64,000 nt of DNA from Rhodanobacter sp. C03 (GTDB lineage: Bacteria > Pseudomonadota > Gammaproteobacteria > Xanthomonadales > Rhodanobacteraceae), in NCBI RefSeq assembly GCF_002001175.1, contig NZ_MUNT01000006.1:558001-622000 (forward strand). Reading direction: 5' to 3'. Positions 48,366 to 56,624 of this stretch are shown one piece after another (the stretch's first letter is position 1; every line of letters starts with the position of its first letter). The translations under genes and the position numbers were made by a program. The notes under the pieces were generated by a model that had not been told where the DNA came from, did no database searches, and was given only the letters and a program-made list of their open reading frames with translations.

Positions 48366-49055
48366 ATGGATCTCTTCGCCACCGATTTTGTCACCGGCCT
48401 GCTGGCTGTCATCCTGCTCGATCTGGTATTGGCTGGCGACAATGCGATCGTTATTGCGATGGCAGCCAGTCACCTGCCTGAAGCACTGCAGAAGCGAGCG
48501 GTGTTCTGGGGTGCGTTCGGGGCCGTCGCGGTCCGTTTCACGCTGACCGCCTTGGTGGTTCACTTGTTCAAGCTGCCGGGACTGATGCTGGTCGGTGGCC
48601 TGTTGCTGCTGCCGATCGCATGGAACCTGCTGCGTCAGGAAGACGGCAATGACCCCGCGATAAGTGCTGCCGCCACGTTCTGGAGCGCGCTGCGCACGAT
48701 CATCATCGCCGACGCGCTGATGGGGCTGGACAACGTGCTGGCGATCGCCGGTGCGTCGAGCGGACACCTCGGACTGGTCATCCTCGGCCTGCTGATCAGC
48801 GTGCCGCTGGTGGTGTGGGGTTCCACGCTGGTCCTGAAACTGATCGGCCGTTACCCGATCATCATGTATATCGGCGCTGGAGCGATTGCCTTCACCGCCA
48901 GCCGGATGATTTCGGACGATCACTGGTTGAGTGACTGGTTCGACGCACACAACTGGATGGCTTACGTCCTGGATGCATTGCTGGTGATCGGCATCTGTGG
49001 TGGCGGCTGGCTAATGCAGCGACGACGCCGGCGCCTGAAGTCACTTGTCCACTGA
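48366..49055 (+). CDS. TerC/YjbE-family integral membrane protein, probable Mn exporter
   Basis: 229 residues from the ATG at 48366; an upstream ATG at 48354 would add four residues. Neither has a clear Shine-Dalgarno. TerC fold with seven membrane helices: LLAVILLDLVLAGDNAIVIAMA (the conserved acidic DLVLAGDNA), RFTLTALVVHLFKLP and IIIADALMGLDNVLAIAG, the second acidic D-x-x-D. TerC-family proteins help export or load manganese; the Mn riboswitch upstream supports that reading here. Confidence 0.9.
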   Translation: MDLFATDFVTGLLAVILLDLVLAGDNAIVIAMAASHLPEALQKRAVFWGAFGAVAVRFTLTALVVHLFKLPGLMLVGGLLLLPIAWNLLRQEDGNDPAISAAATFWSALRTIIIADALMGLDNVLAIAGASSGHLGLVILGLLISVPLVVWGSTLVLKLIGRYPIIMYIGAGAIAFTASRMISDDHWLSDWFDAHNWMAYVLDALLVIGICGGGWLMQRRRRRLKSLVH

Positions 49056-49078
49056 GCCCCACACGGAGTCATTCGCAC

Positions 49079-49690
49079 ATGAAGCTTTATTACATGCCCG
49101 GCGTGTGTTCGCTGGCCGATCACATCGTGCTGGAGTGGATCGGCCAGCCTTACCAGATCGAGGAAGTGCCGCGCACCGAATTGCGCTCGCCCGAATACCT
49201 GAAACTCAATCCCGATGGCGTGGTGCCGGTACTGGTCGATGACGACGGCTGGGTACTGACCGAGAACATCGCGATACTTCATTACCTTGCCGATCGTTTC
49301 CCGGCCGCCGGCCTCGACGGCGATGGCACGCCGCGCAGTCGCGCCGAGGTCAACCGCTGGCTGGGCTTCCTCAATTCCGACGTGCACCCGGCGTTCAAGC
49401 CGCTGTTCCGGCCCGAGCGTTTCATTGCCGATACCGCACGCCATGCCGAGTTGCAGGACACGGCGCGGGCGAAGCTGCGCAGCTATTTCGAACGGCTGGA
49501 CAACCAGCTGGCGAACCGGGACTGGCTCACCGGCACACGCTCGATCGCGGATCCTTACCTGTTCGTGGCGCAGCGCTGGGCCAAGGCTAAGGCGGTCGAC
49601 CTCGGTGGTCTCGACCAGCTTGAACGTTTTGCCCTGCGTATGCGTGCCGATGCCGGCGTCAAGGCAGCCATGCAGGCTGAAGGCATCTGA
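49079..49690 (+). CDS. Glutathione S-transferase family protein
   Basis: 203 residues. An N-terminal thioredoxin-like domain (1 to about 80) starting MKLYYMPGVCSLADHIVLEW, with Cys10 at the place of the catalytic Cys in bacterial beta-class GSTs; the glutathione-binding NPDGVVPVLVDDDG and LTENIAILHYLADRF are present. The helical C-terminal domain ends ADPYLFVAQRW with the conserved N-capping Asp motif. It follows the TerC gene by 23 bases on the same strand, perhaps a cotranscript; the ligand is unknown. Confidence 0.9.
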   Translation: MKLYYMPGVCSLADHIVLEWIGQPYQIEEVPRTELRSPEYLKLNPDGVVPVLVDDDGWVLTENIAILHYLADRFPAAGLDGDGTPRSRAEVNRWLGFLNSDVHPAFKPLFRPERFIADTARHAELQDTARAKLRSYFERLDNQLANRDWLTGTRSIADPYLFVAQRWAKAKAVDLGGLDQLERFALRMRADAGVKAAMQAEGI

Positions 49691-49701
49691 ATCGGCGATG
49701 G

Positions 49702-51144
49702 CTAATACAGCATCGGTAGCCTGACCGTCACGGTTGCATCCGGTGTATCTCGAGTAATGCCCACGCCCAGCGTGAAGTTCAACGTGCGCTTGTCGCTGAG
49801 CTTGTACGAGCCGCCAAGCAGCAGCGTACCTAGTACCGTTTTGGTCGAACCGGGCACAGTCTGGTTGTTCTGCTTGGTGAGTCCGACGAAGCTCTGGTCA
49901 TAGCCGATGCTGAGCGACGCCTTGTCATTCAGTGCCAGTCCCATGCCGACACTGACATCGGCGATATCACCCACCGTGACCTTGCCCAGATATTCCTTGC
50001 CGGCCAGCAGCACGTCCCGACTCACGCCATACCGCGGGAAGTTGTGCAGGTAGCTCAAATTGCCGAAGAACACGACCGGATCAGACGGGTACAACCAGGT
50101 CACGCCGGGTTGCAGCGAATAGAACCCGGAACCAGTGGGTTGTTCCAGCGGCAACCCGGTCCCCGTCGCGTTCTGCACGCAACGTGTCACACAATCCGTG
50201 ACGACGTCGAACGGGTCCGTGCCGGTGCGCGACTTGAAGCGCAGCCAGCCCACGTAATAGGCATGATCGGCACCACCATCATTGAACTGGTAGCGCGCGG
50301 TGGCCTCGACGTCTCCGATGCCGTGACCACTGGTCGTGAATACATTGTCCTCGGCACTGCCGGTAAAGATTTCACGACTGGTGGTATCGGTATGCGCGTA
50401 GACATACGGCACGCGAAGCTCCAGTTCCAGCCGGTTCGTCAATCCGTAGCGCAGTGCCATCGCGGCGGTCTGGGTCGTGGTCCTGACCTGTCGCTCATCG
50501 ATCAAGCCGATCAGGATCGCCGGAATGACCGTGTAACCGATCAGATCGACGCGATCGACCGATGAATAGCCGAACTGGTAGGAAGGCTCCACCACAAGCT
50601 TGCCGCGCGGCGTCAGTACGCCAGGCTGATCGAAGATCGGTGCGACTTCGGGCGGCCGGGTGTCGTGCGGCGGCGCCTGACCAACCTGGGGATCACCCTC
50701 GGCATTCGCATCGCCACCACCGTCCGCCACCGCATCGGCTGCAGGCATCGGCAGCGCGGATGCACGACTACCCGCCACATTCACATTGCCAGCGCGTTGC
50801 TGGTCGAGCACATCCATGCCCACGCTATGCCGCAACGCCTCGTAATCGGCTTGCTCGGCGGCTAACGCCTGCTTCATCACGTCGATCTGCTGCGTCTGTG
50901 CATCAATCTCTTTGCGCATCGCCTCGATGCGCTCACCCTGCTCGGCCACCTGCTTGCTGAGCGTACGCGGATCCCCACCGACATCTGTCGCCTGCGGCTG
51001 CGGCTGCGATGGCGCTGTCGACTGCGGCGATGGTGGCATGGCTGACGGGGCTGCCGCTTCCTGCGCACTGATCGAATTTCCCAACAAAACCAAGCCGGCG
51101 GCACATCCGGTCGAATACAGGAGTCGCAGACGATTGCGTTCCAT
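49702..51144 (-). CDS. FapF-like outer-membrane barrel with N-terminal coiled coil
   Basis: 480 residues from the ATG at 51144, with GAGGTGAGGTG upstream. Signal peptide 1 to about 27, a Pro/Ser/Gln-rich linker, then a heptad-patterned helix (about 61-107, LSKQVAEQGERIEAMRKEID then QQIDVMKQALAAEQADYEALR) and a beta-barrel (about 165-480) of the transporter/phenol-degradation MetA type: FDQPGVLTPRGKLVVEP, RVDLIGYTVIPAILIGLIDE, ALRYGLTNRLELELRVPYVY, ending TVTVRLPMLY. A signal peptide plus coiled coil plus barrel of this kind is the FapF layout, the trimeric pore that exports Fap amyloid subunits. It is the last gene of a five-gene secreted-protein locus and has a C39-peptidase partner, as in fap. 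Confidence 0.72.
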   Translation of the reverse strand: MERNRLRLLYSTGCAAGLVLLGNSISAQEAAAPSAMPPSPQSTAPSQPQPQATDVGGDPRTLSKQVAEQGERIEAMRKEIDAQTQQIDVMKQALAAEQADYEALRHSVGMDVLDQQRAGNVNVAGSRASALPMPAADAVADGGGDANAEGDPQVGQAPPHDTRPPEVAPIFDQPGVLTPRGKLVVEPSYQFGYSSVDRVDLIGYTVIPAILIGLIDERQVRTTTQTAAMALRYGLTNRLELELRVPYVYAHTDTTSREIFTGSAEDNVFTTSGHGIGDVEATARYQFNDGGADHAYYVGWLRFKSRTGTDPFDVVTDCVTRCVQNATGTGLPLEQPTGSGFYSLQPGVTWLYPSDPVVFFGNLSYLHNFPRYGVSRDVLLAGKEYLGKVTVGDIADVSVGMGLALNDKASLSIGYDQSFVGLTKQNNQTVPGSTKTVLGTLLLGGSYKLSDKRTLNFTLGVGITRDTPDATVTVRLPMLY

Positions 51145-51229
51145 CACCTCACCTCGCGAACCATCTGCTGATCGAACCCGCAACGCATGGCGTGGCCCCG
51201 AAGCGGTCTGCTGGAATCGTGGTCATCGC

Positions 51230-51853
51230 TCAGTGACCCAGCGACTGCAATTGAGCTGTCTGCAACGCATCCACCATGTTCTGCAGGCGGAAGGCATTCA
51301 GCGAATTCACCGAAACGTTGAGCGTGGTCAGGCTGCTGATCGCCTGATTGTTCAAGGTGTTCTGGATCACCGTGGCGGCAATGCCACTGCTGAGCGAGAT
51401 CGGATTGAAGGTATTGCCCACACCGTTCTGCACCAGATTCAGCGTATTGGTCGCCGCCGCCAGCGCGACCGCCTGACTGGCCGTGATCTGACTGACGTCA
51501 GGGATATAGACACTGGTCGAGGTCACCAGATTGCCGTTGACGTAGATCGCCCGGTCGATGCCGAACGAGGCAACCAGGCCGTTGCCGGCATCGAAACCAC
51601 CGCGGATCACGTCAAGCCGGCCATTACTGACGGCTAGCCAGCCCAAGGCGTTCGGCAGACGCTCGCTGATGAGTGTGGCACCAGGCATCACCGACGGTAC
51701 TGAAGACGCACTCATGACCACTCCATCCGCCGACACCGGTGCGGATGCAGATGGTGTGCTTGCCGTCTGGGCGCATGCGATGCCACCGATCACACTGCAT
51801 ACGCCGAGCCATACGCATTGGCAGAACAGCATTCGAATTCGACTCGGCATCAT
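51230..51853 (-). CDS. Secreted protein of the fap-like locus (FapE position)
   Basis: 207 residues from the ATG at 51853, whose ATGA overlaps the C39-peptidase stop; the next ATG is one codon later. Signal peptide to about 30 (CQCVWLGVCSVIGGIACAQ). The mature chain is rich in Ser, Ala, Val, Asn and Thr; the second half is helix/beta-prone (VYIPDVSQITASQAVALAAATNTLNLVQNG in part) and carries a conserved VIQNTLNNQAISSLTTLNVSVNSLN pattern shared with the other secreted genes here. No enzymatic motif. It occupies the place of FapE in fap operons. I do not recognise a named family. Confidence 0.65.
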   Translation of the reverse strand: MMPSRIRMLFCQCVWLGVCSVIGGIACAQTASTPSASAPVSADGVVMSASSVPSVMPGATLISERLPNALGWLAVSNGRLDVIRGGFDAGNGLVASFGIDRAIYVNGNLVTSTSVYIPDVSQITASQAVALAAATNTLNLVQNGVGNTFNPISLSSGIAATVIQNTLNNQAISSLTTLNVSVNSLNAFRLQNMVDALQTAQLQSLGH

Positions 51854-52545
51854 GGGATGTCTCCAGGCCCCAGTTTGGGAACGGTGATGGTGTCCAGCCC
51901 CCGTCGATCGATGCCCGTTGGCAACGGCGCCCCCGGCGCGGCAAGCCAGTCGGCAACACTGTTGAAGCGGGCAAGATCGCGATGGTTGTGAATCACGAAA
52001 ACCAATCCGTTCTTCCACACGTCATTGAAGTGATCACGCGGAATCGCGCGTGTCCCGAGCGCCGGATCGCCTACCAGTACGCGTCCGTCACGCATGCCCT
52101 TGATCACCACGAAATGGTGATAGCCCTTCTGGTCGATCAACACGATCGCAGGCAGGTGCTCCTGTTGCAGCTTGTCGAGCGGCACCTGGAAACCATCGGC
52201 ATCGAAGCCATGTGCCTCCAGATACATCTTGATATCCAGCAGTGAAAAACCTTCCCGGTTGATCTTGGCCCGATCACCGTGGGCGTACATCTGCGCGAAC
52301 GCGGACTGCTCGTCGACGGGATAGCCATACTGGTAGGTCAGCAAGGTGGCCACGGCAGCCGAGCCGCAGCTGAAATCGTATTTCTGGCGAATGGTGTTCT
52401 TGAACCGCGCCTCCTTGAGGCTGGTCAGGTGCAGGCGGTACATCTGCCCCTGGTTGTTGCTGATCTGCGCGTTTCCAGCGACGAGCGTGCCCAGCGGACA
52501 CAACGCCAACAGCAGCACCAGCAGCGGCAGAACCCGATACTTCAT
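51850..52545 (-). CDS. C39-family cysteine peptidase (FapD-like)
   Basis: 231 residues. Signal peptide 1 to about 24, so it acts in the periplasm. A C39 domain follows with Cys60 in QKYDFSCGSAAVATLL (Gln54 forming the oxyanion hole), a His at 143/144 in KGYHHFVVIKG and Asp160 in VLVGDPALG, making a complete triad. Its start ATGA overlaps the stop of the gene before, and its stop overlaps the start of the gene after, so all three are translationally coupled. In the Pseudomonas fap operon FapD is a C39 peptidase just before fapE and fapF, as here. Confidence 0.85.
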   Translation of the reverse strand: MKYRVLPLLVLLLALCPLGTLVAGNAQISNNQGQMYRLHLTSLKEARFKNTIRQKYDFSCGSAAVATLLTYQYGYPVDEQSAFAQMYAHGDRAKINREGFSLLDIKMYLEAHGFDADGFQVPLDKLQQEHLPAIVLIDQKGYHHFVVIKGMRDGRVLVGDPALGTRAIPRDHFNDVWKNGLVFVIHNHRDLARFNSVADWLAAPGAPLPTGIDRRGLDTITVPKLGPGDIP

Positions 52546-52946
52546 GGCTTGAACTGGACGTTGACGATGGTAGCGTTCTGGATCAGCACGTTGTTGCCGG
52601 TGTTCTGGATCACCGTCGACAGGCCCGCGGAACCTGCAAACGAGTTTCCGCTCATATCGTTGAGACCGGTCACCACATGGTCGTCGTGGTTGTTGCTCAC
52701 CGTGCCGGTGAGTGTCATTTTTTCACTGACGCTGGCGCCGCCGGTCAGCTTTGCCAAGGTACCGATGGCCACGCTGGGACCCATACTGTCCATGTGGGCC
52801 GGCTGGACCGGTGGCGCTGGCTTCGATGCAGCCAGCAGTGCTGCGGGTGCGTGTGTTGCGGCAGCGGCATCTGCGCCTATGGCCGCTACAGGCATGCTGC
52901 CAAACAACACCAGCATGCATCCAAACAGGGGGTGGATCGATCGCAT
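52542..52946 (-). CDS. Small secreted protein of the fap-like locus
   Basis: 134 residues from the ATG at 52946 (MRSIHPLFGCMLVLFGSMPVAAIGA), with GGGAG 9-13 bases upstream; longer starts at 52961 and 53093 lack better support. Signal peptide to about 25. An Ala/Pro-rich start is followed by Gly/Ser/Thr/Asn-rich strands (KLTGGASVSEKMTLTGTVSNN; GLNDMSGNSFAGSAGL) and ends STVIQNTGNNVLIQNATIVNVQFKP (last 25 residues). The IQNTxNN...NV ending recurs in the FapE-position gene and, in weaker form, in the large Gly-rich gene. Its role is inferred only: a minor fibre subunit or nucleator. Confidence 0.6.
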   Translation of the reverse strand: MRSIHPLFGCMLVLFGSMPVAAIGADAAAATHAPAALLAASKPAPPVQPAHMDSMGPSVAIGTLAKLTGGASVSEKMTLTGTVSNNHDDHVVTGLNDMSGNSFAGSAGLSTVIQNTGNNVLIQNATIVNVQFKP

Positions 52947-53097
52947 GGCTGTATCTCCCATGCACTTCCGGCAGCATGAAATGAATGCCGCAAGCGCCTG
53001 CAGGTCGAGTGCCAGCGGCTGCGCGGGCATTCCGCGCAGCCGCCATGAACGAACGCTATGGGACGCGAGCATCCCATAGCGCCGGATTGCCATTCAC

Positions 53098-54072
53098 TCA
53101 GTGACCAACATTCAGGTTGGCCTGCACATTCACGCTCTGCTGGATCAACGCGCCGACACCACTGTTCTGCGCCATGACCGTGACACCAGCTGCTGCCGCG
53201 GCTGCGCCTGACATGTTGTTGGACATGTCGAACGAGCCGGCATCCACGGAGTTCGAGCCACCGTTGCCGCCGTTGCCGCCAGCGGCGCCGTTGCCCACGC
53301 CACCGGTACCATCACCACCTGCTGCGCCTGCACCGCCGGCACCGCCCATCGCCGTAGCTGCACCACTATCGCCGCCGGTGCCCGAGCCACTACCGCTGGT
53401 CGCGGTGGATGCGCCGCTGGTCGCGGCACCACCTGCCCAGCTGCCTGCCCCGCTCGTTGCCGTCCCGGAGCCTGAACCGCGTTGATGATTGCGTGCGTTG
53501 CCGGTATCACCATTGCTGTCGCCACCCCATGCGCCGCTACCTGCACCGGCCGGCCCACTGGCGCCCAGCGCACCGCCACCGTCGCCGCTGGCACCGAGCG
53601 CACCACCACCGCGCCCACCACGTCCACCGTTGCCGCCGCTGCCGTCACCGCCAATACCGAAGCCGCCGTGTGCACCATTGCCGCCACTGGCGTCACCGTC
53701 ATTCGACGCGACGTTGCCAATGCCCAATACGTACACACCAGTCACCTCGCCGGAGAGGCTGCTGACCGCGACCGCCTTGCTGGTATTGAACGAGTCCGAA
53801 ACACTGGCCGTCGAGACTCCGCCGTTGTCGGCAGCGGAACTGCCCAGCCCAAGCGTTTCGGCATCACCAGAACCGGAGTTGCTCCGGCTGTGGGTGCTTG
53901 AATCGGAGTAGCTGTGAGTGCTTGAGTTGGTGTTGGTGTGGGTGCTCGAGTTGGTATTCGTACTCGAGTTGTTGCCGTTGTTGTCGTGATTGTTGTAGTT
54001 GTGGTCGGCCATTGCAGGCAGCGTGAGCCCCAAGCCAACCGCCAGTGCTGTTACGAGCAAAGTCTTGCGCAT
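53098..54072 (-). CDS. Large secreted Gly/Ser/Asn-rich low-complexity protein (candidate fibre subunit)
   Basis: 324 residues from the ATG at 54072 (MRKTLLVTALAVGLG), with GGAGAA upstream. Signal peptide to about 22. Residues 23-68 are Asn/Ser/Thr/His repeats (three NSSTH-like units), then a Ser/Ala segment with LSGEVTGVYVLGIGNVASNDGDA (about 120-145). Residues 145-270 are Gly-rich with two GGGALGASG copies and other short repeats. The last 50 residues are MSNNMSGAAAAAAGVTVMAQ then NSGVGALIQQSVNVQANLNVGH, whose IQQSVNVQANLNV strands look amyloid-prone. No enzyme motif. It is first in the locus, 152 bases before the next gene; a candidate major subunit, in the position of FapB/FapC. Confidence 0.6.
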   Translation of the reverse strand: MRKTLLVTALAVGLGLTLPAMADHNYNNHDNNGNNSSTNTNSSTHTNTNSSTHSYSDSSTHSRSNSGSGDAETLGLGSSAADNGGVSTASVSDSFNTSKAVAVSSLSGEVTGVYVLGIGNVASNDGDASGGNGAHGGFGIGGDGSGGNGGRGGRGGGALGASGDGGGALGASGPAGAGSGAWGGDSNGDTGNARNHQRGSGSGTATSGAGSWAGGAATSGASTATSGSGSGTGGDSGAATAMGGAGGAGAAGGDGTGGVGNGAAGGNGGNGGSNSVDAGSFDMSNNMSGAAAAAAGVTVMAQNSGVGALIQQSVNVQANLNVGH

Positions 54073-54440
54073 GGTTGTTCTCCGAAACGGTACGGGTGAC
54101 CCCTGTTTCTTGCCTTTCCAGCAGTTACGGACGGCATTCGTAGGTAGCAACATGCGCGCCAATGCGAACGACTCTCGACACAGCGTAAAAATCATTAACT
54201 TTCAATGAATTAAAACGAACAAAAAACGGCTTGGCATGACCGCTGGTGTGCCATGAATCAGCAAATGGAACATTTCTGTTACATCGCGCAGACGCGCCGC
54301 TGACGCCCACGTCCGTATCTCGCCGATGCCGCGACAGCACGTCGAGCATGCGGATGCAGACGCTGCCATCCGCATGCTCTGCAGACACAAAGAAGGGGCC
54401 TTGCGGCCCCTTCCTGATTGCAGAACAGCTTGTCGTTATT
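54073..54440. other. Promoter region of the fap-like locus and 3' flank of prpC
   Basis: 368 bases without a gene. The part at 54180-54235 is very AT-rich for this genome, including a minus-strand TTGAAAGTTAATGATTTTTACG, a likely promoter region for the secreted-protein locus. No exact -35/-10 or RpoN -24/-12 pair could be identified. A weak inverted repeat TGGCA-N12-TGCCA lies at 54232-54253. The prpC terminator is at 54391-54413. Confidence 0.5.
54391..54413 (-). terminator. Terminator after prpC
   Basis: On the minus strand GAAGGGGCC-GCAA-GGCCCCTTC, a GC-rich nine-pair stem followed by TTTGTG, 28-50 bases after the prpC stop. Confidence 0.85.
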
Positions 54441-55586
54441 TCAGCGCTTGTCGATCGGCACGTAGGCCTGGTCCTCCGGACCGGTGTAGTTCGCGCTGGG
54501 ACGGATGATCTTGCCGTCCTCGCGCTGCTCGATCACGTGCGCGCTCCAGCCGGAGGTGCGCGCGATCACGAACAGCGGCGTGAACATCGCGGTCGGCACG
54601 CCCATCATGTGGTACGCGCTGGCGGAGAACCAGTCGAGATTCGGGAACATCTTCTTGACCTCGCCCATCACCTTCTCGATGCGTTCGGATACCTCGAACA
54701 GGGTCGGGTTGCCGCCATCGGTACACAGCTTGCGCGAGATTTCCTTGATGATCTCGTTGCGCGGATCGGACACCGTGTACACCGGGTGGCCGAAGCCGAT
54801 GATGATTTCCTTGCGCTCGACGCGGGCGCGGATATCGGCCTCCGCCTCATTGGCGCTGCGGTAGCGCGCGATGATCTCCATCGCCACTTCGTTCGCGCCA
54901 CCATGCTTCGGGCCACGCAACGCACCGATCGCACCGGTCAACGCGGAGTACATGTCCGAACCGGTGCCGGCGATCACGCGCGCGGCGAAGGTCGAGGCGT
55001 TGAACTCGTGCTCGGCATACAGCACCAGCGACTTGTCCAGCGCGTGCGCGTGCAGTTCGCTCGGCTTCTTGCCGTGCAGCAGGTGCAGGAAGTGCGCGGC
55101 GATCGAGTCGTCGTCGGTCTGCGTCTCGATGCGCTTGCCGTTGTGGCTGAAGTGATACCAGTACAACAGCATGGAACCGAAGCTGGCCATCAGGCGATCG
55201 GCGATCTCGCGCGCACCGGTGACGTTGTGGTCGTCCTTTTCCGGCAGCACGGTGCCGAGCACAGAGCAACCCGTGCGCATCACGTCCATCGGATGCGTCG
55301 CGGCCGGCAGCAGTTCCAGCGCAGCCTTGACTGGCGCGGGCAAGCCGCGCAGACGCTTCAGGCGCGCACGGTAGTTGTTGAGCTCGGTCCAGTTCGGCAG
55401 CACGCCGTGCACCAGCAGGTACGCCACTTCCTCAAAGCAGCCCTTGGCCGCCAGGTCGTGGATGTCGTAGCCACGGTAATGCAGGTCATTGCCGCTACGG
55501 CCGACCGTGCACAGCGCGGTATTGCCTGCCGCCACACCGGACAGCGCGACGGATTTCTTGGCCTTGGGCAGGGTTTGCTCGCTCAT
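54441..55586 (-). CDS. prpC: 2-Methylcitrate synthase
   Basis: 381 residues from the ATG at 55586 with CAGGAGAG upstream; longer starts are not conserved. A citrate-synthase-fold enzyme that joins propionyl-CoA and oxaloacetate. Catalytic His in [14 protein letters not shown] (about 222-235) and HPVY with [16 protein letters not shown] (about 262-277), and Asp in [11 protein letters not shown] at the end. The short size (about 380, not 430), the [21 protein letters not shown] start and the neighbours prpB and prpE favour methylcitrate over housekeeping citrate synthase. Confidence 0.93.
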   Translation of the reverse strand: MSEQTLPKAKKSVALSGVAAGNTALCTVGRSGNDLHYRGYDIHDLAAKGCFEEVAYLLVHGVLPNWTELNNYRARLKRLRGLPAPVKAALELLPAATHPMDVMRTGCSVLGTVLPEKDDHNVTGAREIADRLMASFGSMLLYWYHFSHNGKRIETQTDDDSIAAHFLHLLHGKKPSELHAHALDKSLVLYAEHEFNASTFAARVIAGTGSDMYSALTGAIGALRGPKHGGANEVAMEIIARYRSANEAEADIRARVERKEIIIGFGHPVYTVSDPRNEIIKEISRKLCTDGGNPTLFEVSERIEKVMGEVKKMFPNLDWFSASAYHMMGVPTAMFTPLFVIARTSGWSAHVIEQREDGKIIRPSANYTGPEDQAYVPIDKR

Positions 55587-55658
55587 CGATAACTCTCCTG
55601 AGACTTGCTGATACATGGCGATGCGATGGGCATCGCGCATACGAAAAAAATGGCGCGT

Positions 55659-56549
55659 TCAGACCTTCTTGCTGGCGAACAGCGCGTCGAGCCTGCTCTC
55701 GAAATCGTGATAGCCGATGCGCTCGTACAGCTCCTCGCGCGTCTGCATGGTGTCGATCACATTGCGCTGGTGGCCGTCGCGGCGAATCGCCGTGTAGACG
55801 TTCTCGGCCGCCTTGTTCATCGCGCGGAAAGCCGACAACGGATACAGCACAATGCCAACGCCGGCCGTGCGCAATTCGTCCACGCTGAAGAGTGGCGTGC
55901 TGCCGAACTCGGTGATGTTCGCCAGCACCGGCACCTTCACCGCATCAACGAAGCGGCGATAGGTCGGCAGGTCGTAGGCGGCCTCGGCGAAGATGCCGTC
56001 GGCACCGGCCTCGACGCAGGCGACCGCGCGCTCGATCGCGGCATCGACACCATCGACGGCAATCGCGTCGGTGCGTGCAATCAGGAAGAAATCCGGGTCG
56101 GTCCTGGCGTCTGCTGCGGCCTTCACACGGTCGGCCATTTCGCCGGCGGATACGATCTCCTTGCCCGGCCGGTGCCCGCAGCGCTTGGCGCCGACCTGAT
56201 CCTCGATGTGGCACGCGGCTGCACCGAACTTGATCAGGCTCTTCACCGTGCGGGCGATATTGAATGCGCTGGGGCCGAAGCCGGTATCGATATCTACCAT
56301 CAACGGCAGGTCGCAGACGTCGGTGATGCGGCGCACATCGGTGAGTACGTCATCCAGCGTGTTGATGCCCAGATCCGGCAGGCCCAGCGAACCGGCCGCC
56401 ACGCCGCCGCCGGAGAGGTAAATCGCACGATAACCAGCGCGCTTGGCGAGCAACGCATGGTTGGCGTTGATCGCGCCGATCACCTGCAGCGGCTGTTCCT
56501 CCACCAAGGCAGCGCGAAAACGCGCTCCAGGAGATGCGATTTTCGTCAT
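55659..56549 (-). CDS. prpB: 2-Methylisocitrate lyase
   Basis: 296 residues from the ATG at 56549 ([15 protein letters not shown]), with GGAG seven bases upstream; a GTG four codons earlier is possible. A PEP mutase/isocitrate-lyase superfamily barrel with metal-binding DIDTGFG (about 85-91), catalytic-loop [13 protein letters not shown] (about 120-132, Cys in KRCGH) and [17 protein letters not shown] near the start. It cuts methylisocitrate into pyruvate and succinate. 72 bases before prpC, 75 after prpE, so one operon. Confidence 0.95.
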   Translation of the reverse strand: MTKIASPGARFRAALVEEQPLQVIGAINANHALLAKRAGYRAIYLSGGGVAAGSLGLPDLGINTLDDVLTDVRRITDVCDLPLMVDIDTGFGPSAFNIARTVKSLIKFGAAACHIEDQVGAKRCGHRPGKEIVSAGEMADRVKAAADARTDPDFFLIARTDAIAVDGVDAAIERAVACVEAGADGIFAEAAYDLPTYRRFVDAVKVPVLANITEFGSTPLFSVDELRTAGVGIVLYPLSAFRAMNKAAENVYTAIRRDGHQRNVIDTMQTREELYERIGYHDFESRLDALFASKKV

Positions 56550-56624
56550 GGCGTGCTCCACGGAAAACGTTCATTTTAGCGTACCGGAGCCATGTGCGTG
56601 CCCATGACCTTCGAGGCATCGCAT

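Noticed and set aside
54073..54440. RpoN (-24/-12) promoter before the fap-like locus, as in Pseudomonas fap
   Set aside because: The only GTGCCA/TGGCAC-like site (about 54248-54253) has no matching TTGC element at the required distance.
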